36,577 nt of DNA from Bdellovibrionia bacterium (GTDB taxonomy: Bacteria; Bdellovibrionota; Bdellovibrionia; Bdellovibrionales; UBA1609). Under the pieces are notes generated by a model. That model was given only the letters and a program-made list of their open reading frames with translations, made no database searches and had not been told where the DNA came from. The translations under genes and the position numbers were made by a program. Below are positions 1 through 7,887 of this stretch, in pieces. Location of the stretch: positions 1-36,577 of the forward strand of contig JAUILT010000023.1 of NCBI GenBank assembly GCA_030432925.1. The letters run 5' to 3'. Position 1 is the stretch's first letter; the number at the start of each line of letters is the position of its first letter.

Positions 1-1
1 G

Positions 2-1051
2 AACGTTGAAGCAAAGCTCTTATGTGAAAAACTCGCTCCTTTATTAACCTTTGTATCGGGAACAAAAAATCAAGAAGTGTTAAGAATAAGTGCTCCCGAC
101 CAAGCTCAAAAAGGCTCCATTGTTTTTGCCGGCACAGCAAAGACGCTCACAGAAGCTCTGACTTCTAATGCTGATGTCCTCGTTGTCGGGGAAAAAGACG
201 TGGAAAAGGCTAAAAACTTTGAGGGCACTGTTCTCTCTTCCCCACATGTCCCTCTCGCCCTATCACAAGTAGGAAAAAATTTTTTTCCAGTTACTATTAA
301 TAAGCAGCCTTTTGATGGCGAACGTATTCACCCGTCAGCGGTGATTTCGAAAACCGCACAAGTAGCAGAAACGGCTATTATTTACCCTCATGTGACTATT
401 GGACCGAATACTATTATTGAAGATAACTGCGTGATTGGCGCCAATACAATCATTGAAGCCCATGTCACAATCGGTGCGGGCACTCATTTGCATGGGCATG
501 TGTCTATCTCCCATGGTACGGTTCTTGGTAAAGATTGCGAGGTCCACCCGCAAACCTCTTTGGGAACGGAAGGCTTTGGGTATGCTCAAGATCAACACTT
601 CAATCACTACCGAATCACTCACTACGGAAAGCTGATAATTGGCGATAACGTGCACATCGGAGCCGGTGTCACTATGGATCGAGGTACATTTGAAGACAGT
701 CGGATCGGTAATGGTACTATCATTGATAACATGAATCATTTTGGACATAACTTTGTCTGCGGTGAAAGGACCATTTTTGTAGGAGGAACGATTGTGGCTG
801 GCTCTGTCAAAGTGGGTTGTCGGTGTGTCTTTGGAGGACGAACCACTATTGGCGGTCATCTGGAAATCTGTGATGATGTCCATGTTTCTGGTGTTTCTGG
901 AATCACTAAAAGCATCACTCAACCGGGCAAATACGGCGGCTACCCTCTTCAAGAGTATCGTGCCAACCTGAAAACCCTGTCCTCTCTTGCCTCAGTGCCT
1001 GAAATGCGAAAGACTCTGGCGGACTTAGTTAAAAAAAGTGAGAAGAGCTAA
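2..1051 (+). CDS. lpxD: UDP-3-O-acylglucosamine N-acyltransferase (LpxD), 5' end outside window
   Basis: LpxD adds the second 3-hydroxyacyl chain to UDP-3-O-acylglucosamine in lipid A synthesis, working in the cytoplasm on an acyl-ACP donor. The protein shows a long run of hexapeptide (left-handed beta-helix) repeats such as IGPNTIIEDNCVIGANTIIE. A His in NMNHFGHNF sits where the LpxD catalytic His occurs (family AHN motif), and GKYGGYP precedes a helical tail as in LpxD. A GTG at 77 could be taken as the start, but the frame is open without a stop to base 2. The upstream residues (LCEKLAPLLTFVSGTKNQEV) resemble the LpxD N-terminal uridine-binding region, so the gene very likely starts left of the window. 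It ends 1 bp before metG, so the two are probably cotranscribed. A second LpxD-like paralogue elsewhere in the genome cannot be excluded. Confidence 0.8.
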   Translation, partial: NVEAKLLCEKLAPLLTFVSGTKNQEVLRISAPDQAQKGSIVFAGTAKTLTEALTSNADVLVVGEKDVEKAKNFEGTVLSSPHVPLALSQVGKNFFPVTINKQPFDGERIHPSAVISKTAQVAETAIIYPHVTIGPNTIIEDNCVIGANTIIEAHVTIGAGTHLHGHVSISHGTVLGKDCEVHPQTSLGTEGFGYAQDQHFNHYRITHYGKLIIGDNVHIGAGVTMDRGTFEDSRIGNGTIIDNMNHFGHNFVCGERTIFVGGTIVAGSVKVGCRCVFGGRTTIGGHLEICDDVHVSGVSGITKSITQPGKYGGYPLQEYRANLKTLSSLASVPEMRKTLADLVKKSEKS

Positions 1052-1052
1052 C

Positions 1053-2600
1053 ATGGATAGATTTTATATCACTACACCCATCTACTACCCCAACGCAAAA
1101 CCTCATATTGGAACAGCCTACTCCACCGTCATGGCAGATATTTTACAACGCTATCACAAGTTATTTGGCCGTGAGACTTATTTTATCACTGGAACCGATG
1201 AGCATGGACAAAAAATTCAAAAAGCTGCCGAAGACCGCGGGATGAATCCACTGACCCATTGTGATGAAATGGCCGAAAATTACAAAATGGCCTGGAAACA
1301 CATGGAGATCAAGTATGATCACTTTTTCAGAACCACCGATGAGTGGCACAAAAGAGCTGTTCAATCGGCTTTACAAAAGCTCTGGGATAAGGGTGAAATC
1401 TATTCCGATACCTACGAGGGCTGGTACTCTGTGAGTGAGGAGATCTTTTATACAGATAAAGAAGTTATTGATGGCAAAAGCCCCAGCGGTCGTGAAGTTA
1501 CCCGCATCAAAGAGAAAAACTACTTTTTCAAAATGTCCAAATATCAACAGCAACTGATTGACTATATCAATGACAACCCTGGGTTTATCTGCCCGGATGT
1601 TCGAAAAAATGAAGTCCTTGGATTTCTCAAGCAGCCACTGGGAGACCTTTGTATTAGCCGGCCTAAATCTCGTTTATCTTGGGGGGTGGAGTTACCCTTC
1701 GATACAGAGTATGTCTGTTATGTCTGGTTTGATGCTTTATTAAATTATGCGACGGCTGTTGGCTACGAACAAAAGGGCAAAGAACAGGAGTTTGAAAGAT
1801 GGTGGAGTTCTGAAAACGCTGGAGCTCACCATATTCTTGGAAAAGATATCTTAACCACTCACGCTGTCTACTGGCCCACTATGCTAATGGCTCTCGGAGT
1901 GAAAATGCCTAAAAAGCTATTTGCTCATGGCTGGATTCTCAACAAAGACAACAATAAAATGAGCAAATCCACTGGAGACCTTGCCACACCCAAAGACTTT
2001 TCTGACCTGATTGGCGTTGAACCTTTAAGGTATTTTCTGGCTAGCGAAATTCATTTTGGCAACGATGCCCCTGTCTCCATTGAAATTATAGTGAACAAAA
2101 TCAATAATGACTTAGCTAATAATATTGGTAATCTTTTATCTCGAAGTACCAATCTAATTGCCAAGTATTTTGATGGCCAATGCCCCGGAGAGTCCGACAC
2201 TGACGAATCCACCAAAAAGTTGATCACCCTTGCAGAAAATACAGCCGCCAAAGTTCAAGACCGTATTGAAAGTTTTGATCCCAGCCGAGCCTTGGAGGCC
2301 GTCATTCATTTATTGAACGAGGCCAATCGGTTTTTAGAAGAAAAAGCTCCGTGGACTACGGCTAAAACAAATACGACTCAGGCTGGAAAAGATCTTTACT
2401 CGGCCATTGAGGTTTTGCGAATTTCCGCCATTCTCCTGCGCCCTGTACTTCCCGAAAAAATGGCAGAACTGCTGAATCGCATTGGCTGTAAAAAAAGGAG
2501 CTTTGAAGATGCCAAAAAGTGGGGGCTAACTCCTTCAGGAACTCATATGGAAAAGGGACAACCTCTGTTTCCGAGAGTGGAGATGCCCGAAAATGCTTAA
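1053..2600 (+). CDS. metG: Methionyl-tRNA synthetase
   Basis: This cytoplasmic class I aminoacyl-tRNA synthetase charges tRNA-Met. The N-terminus MDRFYITTPIYYPN and the HIGH-type motif PHIGTAYS are present. The KMSKS loop is seen as NKMSKSTGD, followed by the helical anticodon-binding domain. No CxxC knuckle is visible in the connective peptide, which suggests the zinc-free subtype. At 515 residues it lacks the C-terminal tRNA-binding extension found in longer forms. I chose the ATG at 1053 over an in-frame GTG at 1038, because the GTG lies inside lpxD and the AGAAGAG just before 1053 fits a ribosome binding site. It follows lpxD by 1 bp and overlaps the next gene by 8 bp. Confidence 0.96.
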   Translation: MDRFYITTPIYYPNAKPHIGTAYSTVMADILQRYHKLFGRETYFITGTDEHGQKIQKAAEDRGMNPLTHCDEMAENYKMAWKHMEIKYDHFFRTTDEWHKRAVQSALQKLWDKGEIYSDTYEGWYSVSEEIFYTDKEVIDGKSPSGREVTRIKEKNYFFKMSKYQQQLIDYINDNPGFICPDVRKNEVLGFLKQPLGDLCISRPKSRLSWGVELPFDTEYVCYVWFDALLNYATAVGYEQKGKEQEFERWWSSENAGAHHILGKDILTTHAVYWPTMLMALGVKMPKKLFAHGWILNKDNNKMSKSTGDLATPKDFSDLIGVEPLRYFLASEIHFGNDAPVSIEIIVNKINNDLANNIGNLLSRSTNLIAKYFDGQCPGESDTDESTKKLITLAENTAAKVQDRIESFDPSRALEAVIHLLNEANRFLEEKAPWTTAKTNTTQAGKDLYSAIEVLRISAILLRPVLPEKMAELLNRIGCKKRSFEDAKKWGLTPSGTHMEKGQPLFPRVEMPENA

Positions 2601-3210
2601 AGTCGCTGTCTCTCTATCTGCTCTGGTTCATGGGCTTTTATTTACCATGCTGTACCTGTGCCCAGAAGGGGTGCTGGTTGGCGCTCAAAAAGGGGGGGCG
2701 GATTCAGTTTTTGTGGAGATCCAAAAAAAATCCTTACCGCCTGCACCGGTAAGAGGCAAAACAAAACTATCCACTCCAAGATCCATAAAAAAAACCAACA
2801 GAATATTCAAATCTGTCAAAGTGACTCAAAAACCAGTCGTCGCTAAAAAAACTCTTCTCACTAGCCCCAGACCCAAGGGAAGTGGCTTTGACCTAAGAAA
2901 TCTGCAGAGTCATCTTTCACCAGCCATGCAAAAGTTTTTACTCCAACTGAGAAAAGACATTGAAAAAAATAAACACTACCCCAAAAAAGCCAAACGGTTT
3001 CGACAGCGAGGTGAGGTGGCCATTAAGTTTTCAGTAACCCGAGCAGGTCAAGTTGTGGACGTCGTAGTAGATACCCCCAGTCCCTTTCAGACGCTGAATG
3101 CCTCGGCTCGAAAGGCGGTGTTGTCTCTAAAAGAAAATCGCTATCCACTTCCTGTAGAAGTCACTTCCAGCCAAATCCAAGTGATCCTTCCCATTCGCTA
3201 TAACTTGTAA
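2593..3210 (+). CDS. TonB-like energy-transducer protein (TonB C-terminal domain)
   Basis: A 205-residue protein with one N-terminal membrane helix (LSALVHGLLFTMLYLC) and a Lys/Pro-rich periplasmic spacer (about residues 45-95). The C-terminal TonB/TolA-like domain (about 115-205) shows the family pattern: HYPKKAKRFRQRGEVAIKF, then a G-x-V-x-x-V strand, LNASARKAV, and a final strand ending IRYNL. TonB proteins couple the proton gradient to outer-membrane receptors through ExbB/ExbD. No exbB or exbD is in the window, but a TonB-dependent receptor lies about 7 kb away. The ATG overlaps the metG stop by 8 bp, so expression is likely coupled to metG. A run of seven G (2692-2698) lies in the coding sequence after the membrane helix. 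A TolA- or PASTA-type role is possible but less likely. Confidence 0.75.
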   Translation: MLKVAVSLSALVHGLLFTMLYLCPEGVLVGAQKGGADSVFVEIQKKSLPPAPVRGKTKLSTPRSIKKTNRIFKSVKVTQKPVVAKKTLLTSPRPKGSGFDLRNLQSHLSPAMQKFLLQLRKDIEKNKHYPKKAKRFRQRGEVAIKFSVTRAGQVVDVVVDTPSPFQTLNASARKAVLSLKENRYPLPVEVTSSQIQVILPIRYNL

Positions 3211-3239
3211 GGCCAGTTCTTTGCCAACCTGGTTGAAAT

Positions 3240-5192
3240 TCAAGCCACCAACCGAATCAATTGATCCCTAGCTGTGCGCAACTCTGTCAGACTTTCTGAA
3301 AGTACAGGCTTTTCTCCGTAGTAGGTGTCACAATAAACTTCTGTAATGGTTTTGGAACACTTCCTCAGTGAACTATAATCCAACTCCAGTTGCTTTTGAT
3401 AGTCTGAGGCCGTCATCCAGAGCTCTTTGGGATACTCAATCAGATACATGGACTGAAGGAATAGACTGTAGGTCTCACTGACTTCCTCTTCCGGGCTCAG
3501 TTTTCTGGCCATCAATGCCCTGTATTTGGAATTCAAAATCTTTCTGTCGGACTCACTCAAACCAGGAGGCTTTCGTTCAATTTTATCAGGGTCCCTTTTC
3601 CGGTTCCAGTTCCATACTTTGTAAATCAGGAACATCACAAACAAAACCAGTGCCGCCTTAAAGGCTTTTTCCAGCAGACTCATCACACTGTCGATCTTTC
3701 GTTTGAGTTCGTCAATTTTCTTTTTGGTGGTGTTTCTTTTGTCTTTCAACTCCCGGGCCATGTCCTTTTCAAAAGACTTTGCGGATTTCATCGAACCCTG
3801 ATCAGCCTGGGAACCTCCCCCGCCATTTTGACCAGCACCTCCTTTGTCCGCAGTACGGGAATCCCCTGAGCCCGATCCGTCGCCGGAGCCCTGACCGGTC
3901 CCGGTGCCTTGTCCCTCTCCCTGTCCATGCCCGTCCCCTTGCTGCGAATTCTGTCGGGCCACACGGTGATTCATTTCCTTTAATTGTTCTTTCATCTGTT
4001 GCATCTGCTGATCCATCTGCTTCGGATCCATTTTCTGCAACTGCTCCTGGAGTTGCTCAATCTTTCTTTGTGCCTGCTGAGGATTCATCTCCTGTTGAGA
4101 GGATCCGGAACCCTTTTCGGAAAGTTGATCATCAAAACTTCCGCCCTTGGGACGGTTCATCTCAGAGCCCCCTCCACCAGAGGGTGACTGGGATCTTTGC
4201 TGAATTTGTTTTTCCATCTGACTTAACTGTCGACTGAGTTTTTCCATATCCATTTTGGACTCACCACCTCCGGACCTCGGCTGGCTCCCATGACCGGAAC
4301 CAGCAGAGCTTTGCCCTCCTCCACCGGGGGATGGCTCCGGACTATTGGTGGGCTTTCCCGACCCCTGCCTTCCACCTGATGAGGACCCACGATCCCCCCG
4401 GGGACGATGGGACGCATGCTCTTCGGAATACTCAATGGCTTTTTCAGCAATTCTCTGGCTGAGCCTTTCCCGCACCGACGGATGGGAGATCTCCGGATTT
4501 TTCTCCCATTTCAATTTGTCCAAAAAGGAATGAGCTATCAGGGTCATGGAACCAATAAAGGCCGTGGCAAGTACCACTGCCGCAAGACGGGATTCCGGAG
4601 AATTGGTGGACCTTCTGAATTTTCGGAAAACCGTCAATGCCATCAGGTAAAGAACCAGATTGGGAAACAGCATCCACGACTCTTCCATTTTTATATTGGC
4701 CAGGGTCAGCAGACTCAAAGCAACACTCACACTCCACAAAATTAAAAACTGTTTTTGATGATAAGATCTCAATATCAGCCAGGACACCCATGCAAAGGGC
4801 AAATACATGGGGGCAAATTCCAAACCCAATACAGCCATAAAATAGTAGCCCCAGAAGATGTACCAGAAAATCACAAGCATCTGCATCCAGATCACCACAG
4901 ATCGGGACAGATTCTTTGCCAGCCTTCCAAGGATCTTTTCAATATCCCCCTTATCTGAGGAAATTCGTCCAAAAAAGAACAACCACCGGGGCTTTTCCTG
5001 AAAGTCCCTGAGTTTTTGGGGAAGATCCGACAGCTTTTGATCCCAAACCATCGGCCGCAGATAACAGGCCATAAAATAGCAAACTGACAAAAAAACTGAA
5101 TAGTGCCAGCCCTCATAGCCAAAAGCCACAAAGGCATTGAGGGAAAGTGCAGAGCAGACGAGTAAAAGAAACATCGTATAGGGCCTCTTCAT
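3240..5192 (-). CDS. Large membrane protein, TgpA/DUF4129-like, lacking a transglutaminase core
   Basis: This 650-residue protein has about six to seven N-terminal membrane helices (residues 1-225). A very low-complexity hydrophilic stretch follows (about 245-500), rich in Gly, Ser and Gln with a Gln/Met/Lys coiled coil (QMDQQMQQMKEQLKEM). A further membrane helix (KAALVLFVMFLIYKVWNW) leads to a C-terminal region (about 570-650) that resembles the DUF4129 tail of TgpA-type proteins. It is the third gene after MoxR and DUF58, the slot normally held by TgpA (DUF3488-transglutaminase-DUF4129). No Cys-His-Asp transglutaminase core is visible between the two membrane parts, so the low-complexity linker appears to replace it. 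Its ATG overlaps the DUF58 stop by 4 bp. The family match is by layout and operon position, so the function is inferred. Confidence 0.7.
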   Translation of the reverse strand: MKRPYTMFLLLVCSALSLNAFVAFGYEGWHYSVFLSVCYFMACYLRPMVWDQKLSDLPQKLRDFQEKPRWLFFFGRISSDKGDIEKILGRLAKNLSRSVVIWMQMLVIFWYIFWGYYFMAVLGLEFAPMYLPFAWVSWLILRSYHQKQFLILWSVSVALSLLTLANIKMEESWMLFPNLVLYLMALTVFRKFRRSTNSPESRLAAVVLATAFIGSMTLIAHSFLDKLKWEKNPEISHPSVRERLSQRIAEKAIEYSEEHASHRPRGDRGSSSGGRQGSGKPTNSPEPSPGGGGQSSAGSGHGSQPRSGGGESKMDMEKLSRQLSQMEKQIQQRSQSPSGGGGSEMNRPKGGSFDDQLSEKGSGSSQQEMNPQQAQRKIEQLQEQLQKMDPKQMDQQMQQMKEQLKEMNHRVARQNSQQGDGHGQGEGQGTGTGQGSGDGSGSGDSRTADKGGAGQNGGGGSQADQGSMKSAKSFEKDMARELKDKRNTTKKKIDELKRKIDSVMSLLEKAFKAALVLFVMFLIYKVWNWNRKRDPDKIERKPPGLSESDRKILNSKYRALMARKLSPEEEVSETYSLFLQSMYLIEYPKELWMTASDYQKQLELDYSSLRKCSKTITEVYCDTYYGEKPVLSESLTELRTARDQLIRLVA

Positions 5193-6589
5193 GGCGCATT
5201 CCCTGCACGTAAGAAACTTTCCTGAATTTCGGTTTCCGGATCAAGAACCAGAGCCTCCACACCAAGCACCTTCAACCGATAAATCACTTCGTCCAGACCG
5301 TTCAATGCCGGTGCAGAAAATTTGACGTTGAACTCCATATTGTTGAGAAAACGGGAATAGAACCCCGCCGTATCGACAAGAATACAGTAAACATTCATGC
5401 CCAATGATTTCAAAGCACCCATGGTTTCAACAATGGAGTTGGAGTCCGCTGTCAGGAAGGGGGTGATTACAATCACATTTTCACCCGGCTGATGCAGCCC
5501 CATGTATTTTTTGACCAGGCTCTCCACCGATCCCAACACTCCGGTTTCATGACTGTTGTTTCTCAAACTCTCCATGACGGGGTCCAGAGTGATCAGCCGT
5601 CGGGCCAGTTCGTGCATTCCCTGATGTCCCTTCAAAGATTCCAGATACATACTTTGTGTGAAAAAGCGGACAGAATTGTATTGCCGCAGTTGCTGACTGG
5701 TGATGGACAACGTCACATCCTTGATCATCTCCCAGGTGGACAGCTCACGAGTGCCAATCTGCAGTGAAGCTTCCAGATTTAAAAAAATGGAAACCTCTGC
5801 ATTGACCATCTTTTCAAACTCCTTGACCAACAGCTCCCCTCTTTTTGCCGAGAGCTTCCATGCCACGTTTTTGAGGGAATCCCCTTGCACATACTCACGA
5901 ATGCCCACGAAGTTCACGCTACTGCCTTGGGAGCTTATGTTGTATTTTCCATACACCTGGGATCCTGCAGAACCCCTCATGCTCAGATCGGGCAGTTCCT
6001 CCACCTTTGGTAGAACCTCCACATCGATGATTTTGTCGTCCATCACTTCAAACTCAAAAAAACCAAAAGCATCAGTAAAACAAACGGAGATCGGCCCCAC
6101 CTGTTTGATGCCCATCCCGCTGTCAGCCTTTTTCTTGTAGAGGAAGGAACGTCGGCTCTCTCTTTCCAGCAAAACCGGAACCGGTTGTGACACCAATTCT
6201 TCCTTGCTGGGACCAAAATGATCCAAAAGGCTTAACGGTGGAGTCTTTCCTGTGGACGCATTGAGAATTGTGTACTTGACCTCAATCTCTTCAAACTCAA
6301 AAAAACTTGTTTTGGGAAGGGATCGCTTCACATAAATATTGGCAGCCATGGAACGGGTGTGCAGATAGACAAATCCCAGAAACAAAGCCAACGCAACACC
6401 CAAACTCAAAACCACAGTGGAGAACAATCCAACAACAAGACAGACTCCGATCAGACCAACCATCATCGACAGTGGGTTGATACATCGGCTCCAAAGAATA
6501 TGTCTGGGAAGGCTCAGAGAAATAGACCTCATTGCCCTTAAGTGAGGATTAAAGTAATCTCTAAAGGGACGTTCGATCACCTTCTTCAT
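5189..6589 (-). CDS. DUF58 domain-containing protein
   Basis: A 466-residue protein with two adjacent N-terminal hydrophobic segments (about residues 38-80, MMVGLIGVCLVVGLFSTVV and the helix after it), then a beta-rich region. The DUF58 signature reads REYVQGDSLKNVAWKLSAKR followed by GELLVKEFE, and a von Willebrand A-like fold is expected after it. DUF58 proteins act with MoxR ATPases, probably as adaptors or targets in assembly or activation of envelope complexes, but the biochemical role is not settled. The ATG overlaps the stop of the upstream moxR gene by 4 bp, and its own stop overlaps the next gene by 4 bp, so the three form one translationally coupled unit. Confidence 0.9.
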   Translation of the reverse strand: MKKVIERPFRDYFNPHLRAMRSISLSLPRHILWSRCINPLSMMVGLIGVCLVVGLFSTVVLSLGVALALFLGFVYLHTRSMAANIYVKRSLPKTSFFEFEEIEVKYTILNASTGKTPPLSLLDHFGPSKEELVSQPVPVLLERESRRSFLYKKKADSGMGIKQVGPISVCFTDAFGFFEFEVMDDKIIDVEVLPKVEELPDLSMRGSAGSQVYGKYNISSQGSSVNFVGIREYVQGDSLKNVAWKLSAKRGELLVKEFEKMVNAEVSIFLNLEASLQIGTRELSTWEMIKDVTLSITSQQLRQYNSVRFFTQSMYLESLKGHQGMHELARRLITLDPVMESLRNNSHETGVLGSVESLVKKYMGLHQPGENVIVITPFLTADSNSIVETMGALKSLGMNVYCILVDTAGFYSRFLNNMEFNVKFSAPALNGLDEVIYRLKVLGVEALVLDPETEIQESFLRAGNAP

Positions 6590-7530
6590 GCAGCCTGAAT
6601 AGGGGCTTTGGTCTTTCTCTTGAGTCCCTCTAAAACGTCCTGAGCACTGAGCCCCGAAAGTCGAGCCTCAGGTGTCAGTATTAACCGGTGAGCCACAACC
6701 TCATTGATCAAAGCAAAGACATGAGCCGGACGAACGTAGTCCATCCCCTCAATAGTTGCAGAAGCCTGCGCCAATCGTGCCAGTGCCAAAGTGGTTCTGG
6801 GACCTGCTCCCATTTTGATATCATTGCTATTTCTTGTAGCATTGACCAGGTCTACGATGTAAGAGTAAACATCATCTGAAACTTTAACCTTAGAAATTTG
6901 CTGCTTCAACCACAAAACACGCTCCGCAGTTTCTACTGGCTTTAAGGTTTCCAAAGGATGCCTTTGGCTTTGCCCTTTAACCATTTGAACCTCATGTTCC
7001 GTGTTCGGGTACCCAATTGTTAGCTTCATGTGAAAGCGATCTAACTGAGCCTCTGGCAATTGAAAAGTTCCCAACTGGTCTACTGGGTTTTGGGTGGCCA
7101 TCGTAAAAAATAGTGGGTCCATTTTGCGAGTGATTCCATCAATGGTTACCTGCCCCTCTCCCATCGCCTCCAAAAGTGCAGACTGAGTCCTTGGAGTGGC
7201 TCTATTGATTTCATCTCCAAGTAACAGAGTGGTAAAAATAGGGCCTGGGTGAAACTCAAAACTTTTTTCCTTTTGATTGAAAACAGAGGCTCCCAGAATA
7301 TCAGACGGTAACAGGTCCGGAGTGAACTGCACGCGATGAAAATCACAGTTGGTCGACTTAGCCAGAGCTTTAGCCAAAACTGTTTTTCCAGTGCCAGGAA
7401 CATCCTCCAAAAGAACATGGCCTCCAGATATCCAACACAAAATCACCTTTTTAACTACATCCTCTTTACCAACAATCACCTTTTGAACATTTGTGAGTAT
7501 GCGCTCGAAAATCTCCACCTCAGGCTTCAT
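6586..7530 (-). CDS. MoxR-family AAA+ ATPase
   Basis: A 314-residue cytoplasmic AAA+ ATPase of the MoxR class, thought to act as a chaperone that remodels or activates partner complexes. Walker A is DVPGTGKT, Walker B is LLGDEINRA, and the MoxR-specific segment RTQSALLEAMGEGQVTIDG is present. Sensor 1 is MATQNP, and a C-terminal lid domain follows. I chose the ATG at 7530 over an in-frame GTG at 7545, because GGAGGGTG lies 5-7 bases before the ATG and the GTG falls next to that ribosome binding site. It is first in the moxR-DUF58-TgpA-like operon. Its promoter must lie in the gap before 7888, but no clear -35/-10 pair stood out. Confidence 0.95.
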   Translation of the reverse strand: MKPEVEIFERILTNVQKVIVGKEDVVKKVILCWISGGHVLLEDVPGTGKTVLAKALAKSTNCDFHRVQFTPDLLPSDILGASVFNQKEKSFEFHPGPIFTTLLLGDEINRATPRTQSALLEAMGEGQVTIDGITRKMDPLFFTMATQNPVDQLGTFQLPEAQLDRFHMKLTIGYPNTEHEVQMVKGQSQRHPLETLKPVETAERVLWLKQQISKVKVSDDVYSYIVDLVNATRNSNDIKMGAGPRTTLALARLAQASATIEGMDYVRPAHVFALINEVVAHRLILTPEARLSGLSAQDVLEGLKRKTKAPIQAA

Positions 7531-7887
7531 GGGTTCACCCTCCACAACTCTCTGAACTTCAATGGTTTATCGGCTTCACTGACTCCTTGTTGACGTCACC
7601 AAAGGGCTAGTTTTTTAAACTCGAATAGATGCTCAATAATAAATCCAGACCCTTGGTCACAACCTGTCGGCGATACATGTCTCCTACCCTGCACACAGCT
7701 ATGCCGCGCCTCTCCTGACGTATTAAAAAAGTGACTCAAAAACGTTTAAAAGCTCTACATAGCTCATTTCTTAAACATGCCCCAAAAGTCTGTACCCTCT
7801 AATAAACTCATCTTTAAGGTTTCAAATCAAATATCCATTTCTGATACGGCATTTATTTTGCAAAACTTATTACCGTGAGGGATTCTT
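7531..7887. other. Divergent intergenic region, no gene
   Basis: 357 bases between two divergently transcribed genes. It should hold promoters for the MoxR operon (minus) and the alginate-lyase-like lipoprotein (plus). I see AT-rich tracts and the ribosome binding site GAGGGA ahead of 7888. I see no convincing -35/-10 pair, no large inverted repeat and no small open frame with a ribosome binding site. Confidence 0.6.

Noticed and set aside
335-952. 205-residue minus-strand frame opposite lpxD
   Set aside because: It is the antisense shadow of a conserved gene, with no family features and a composition driven by the opposite codons.
3779-4745. Several plus-strand frames opposite the low-complexity linker
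   Set aside because: They mirror a repetitive Gly/Ser/Gln coding region and lack ribosome binding sites or recognisable domains.
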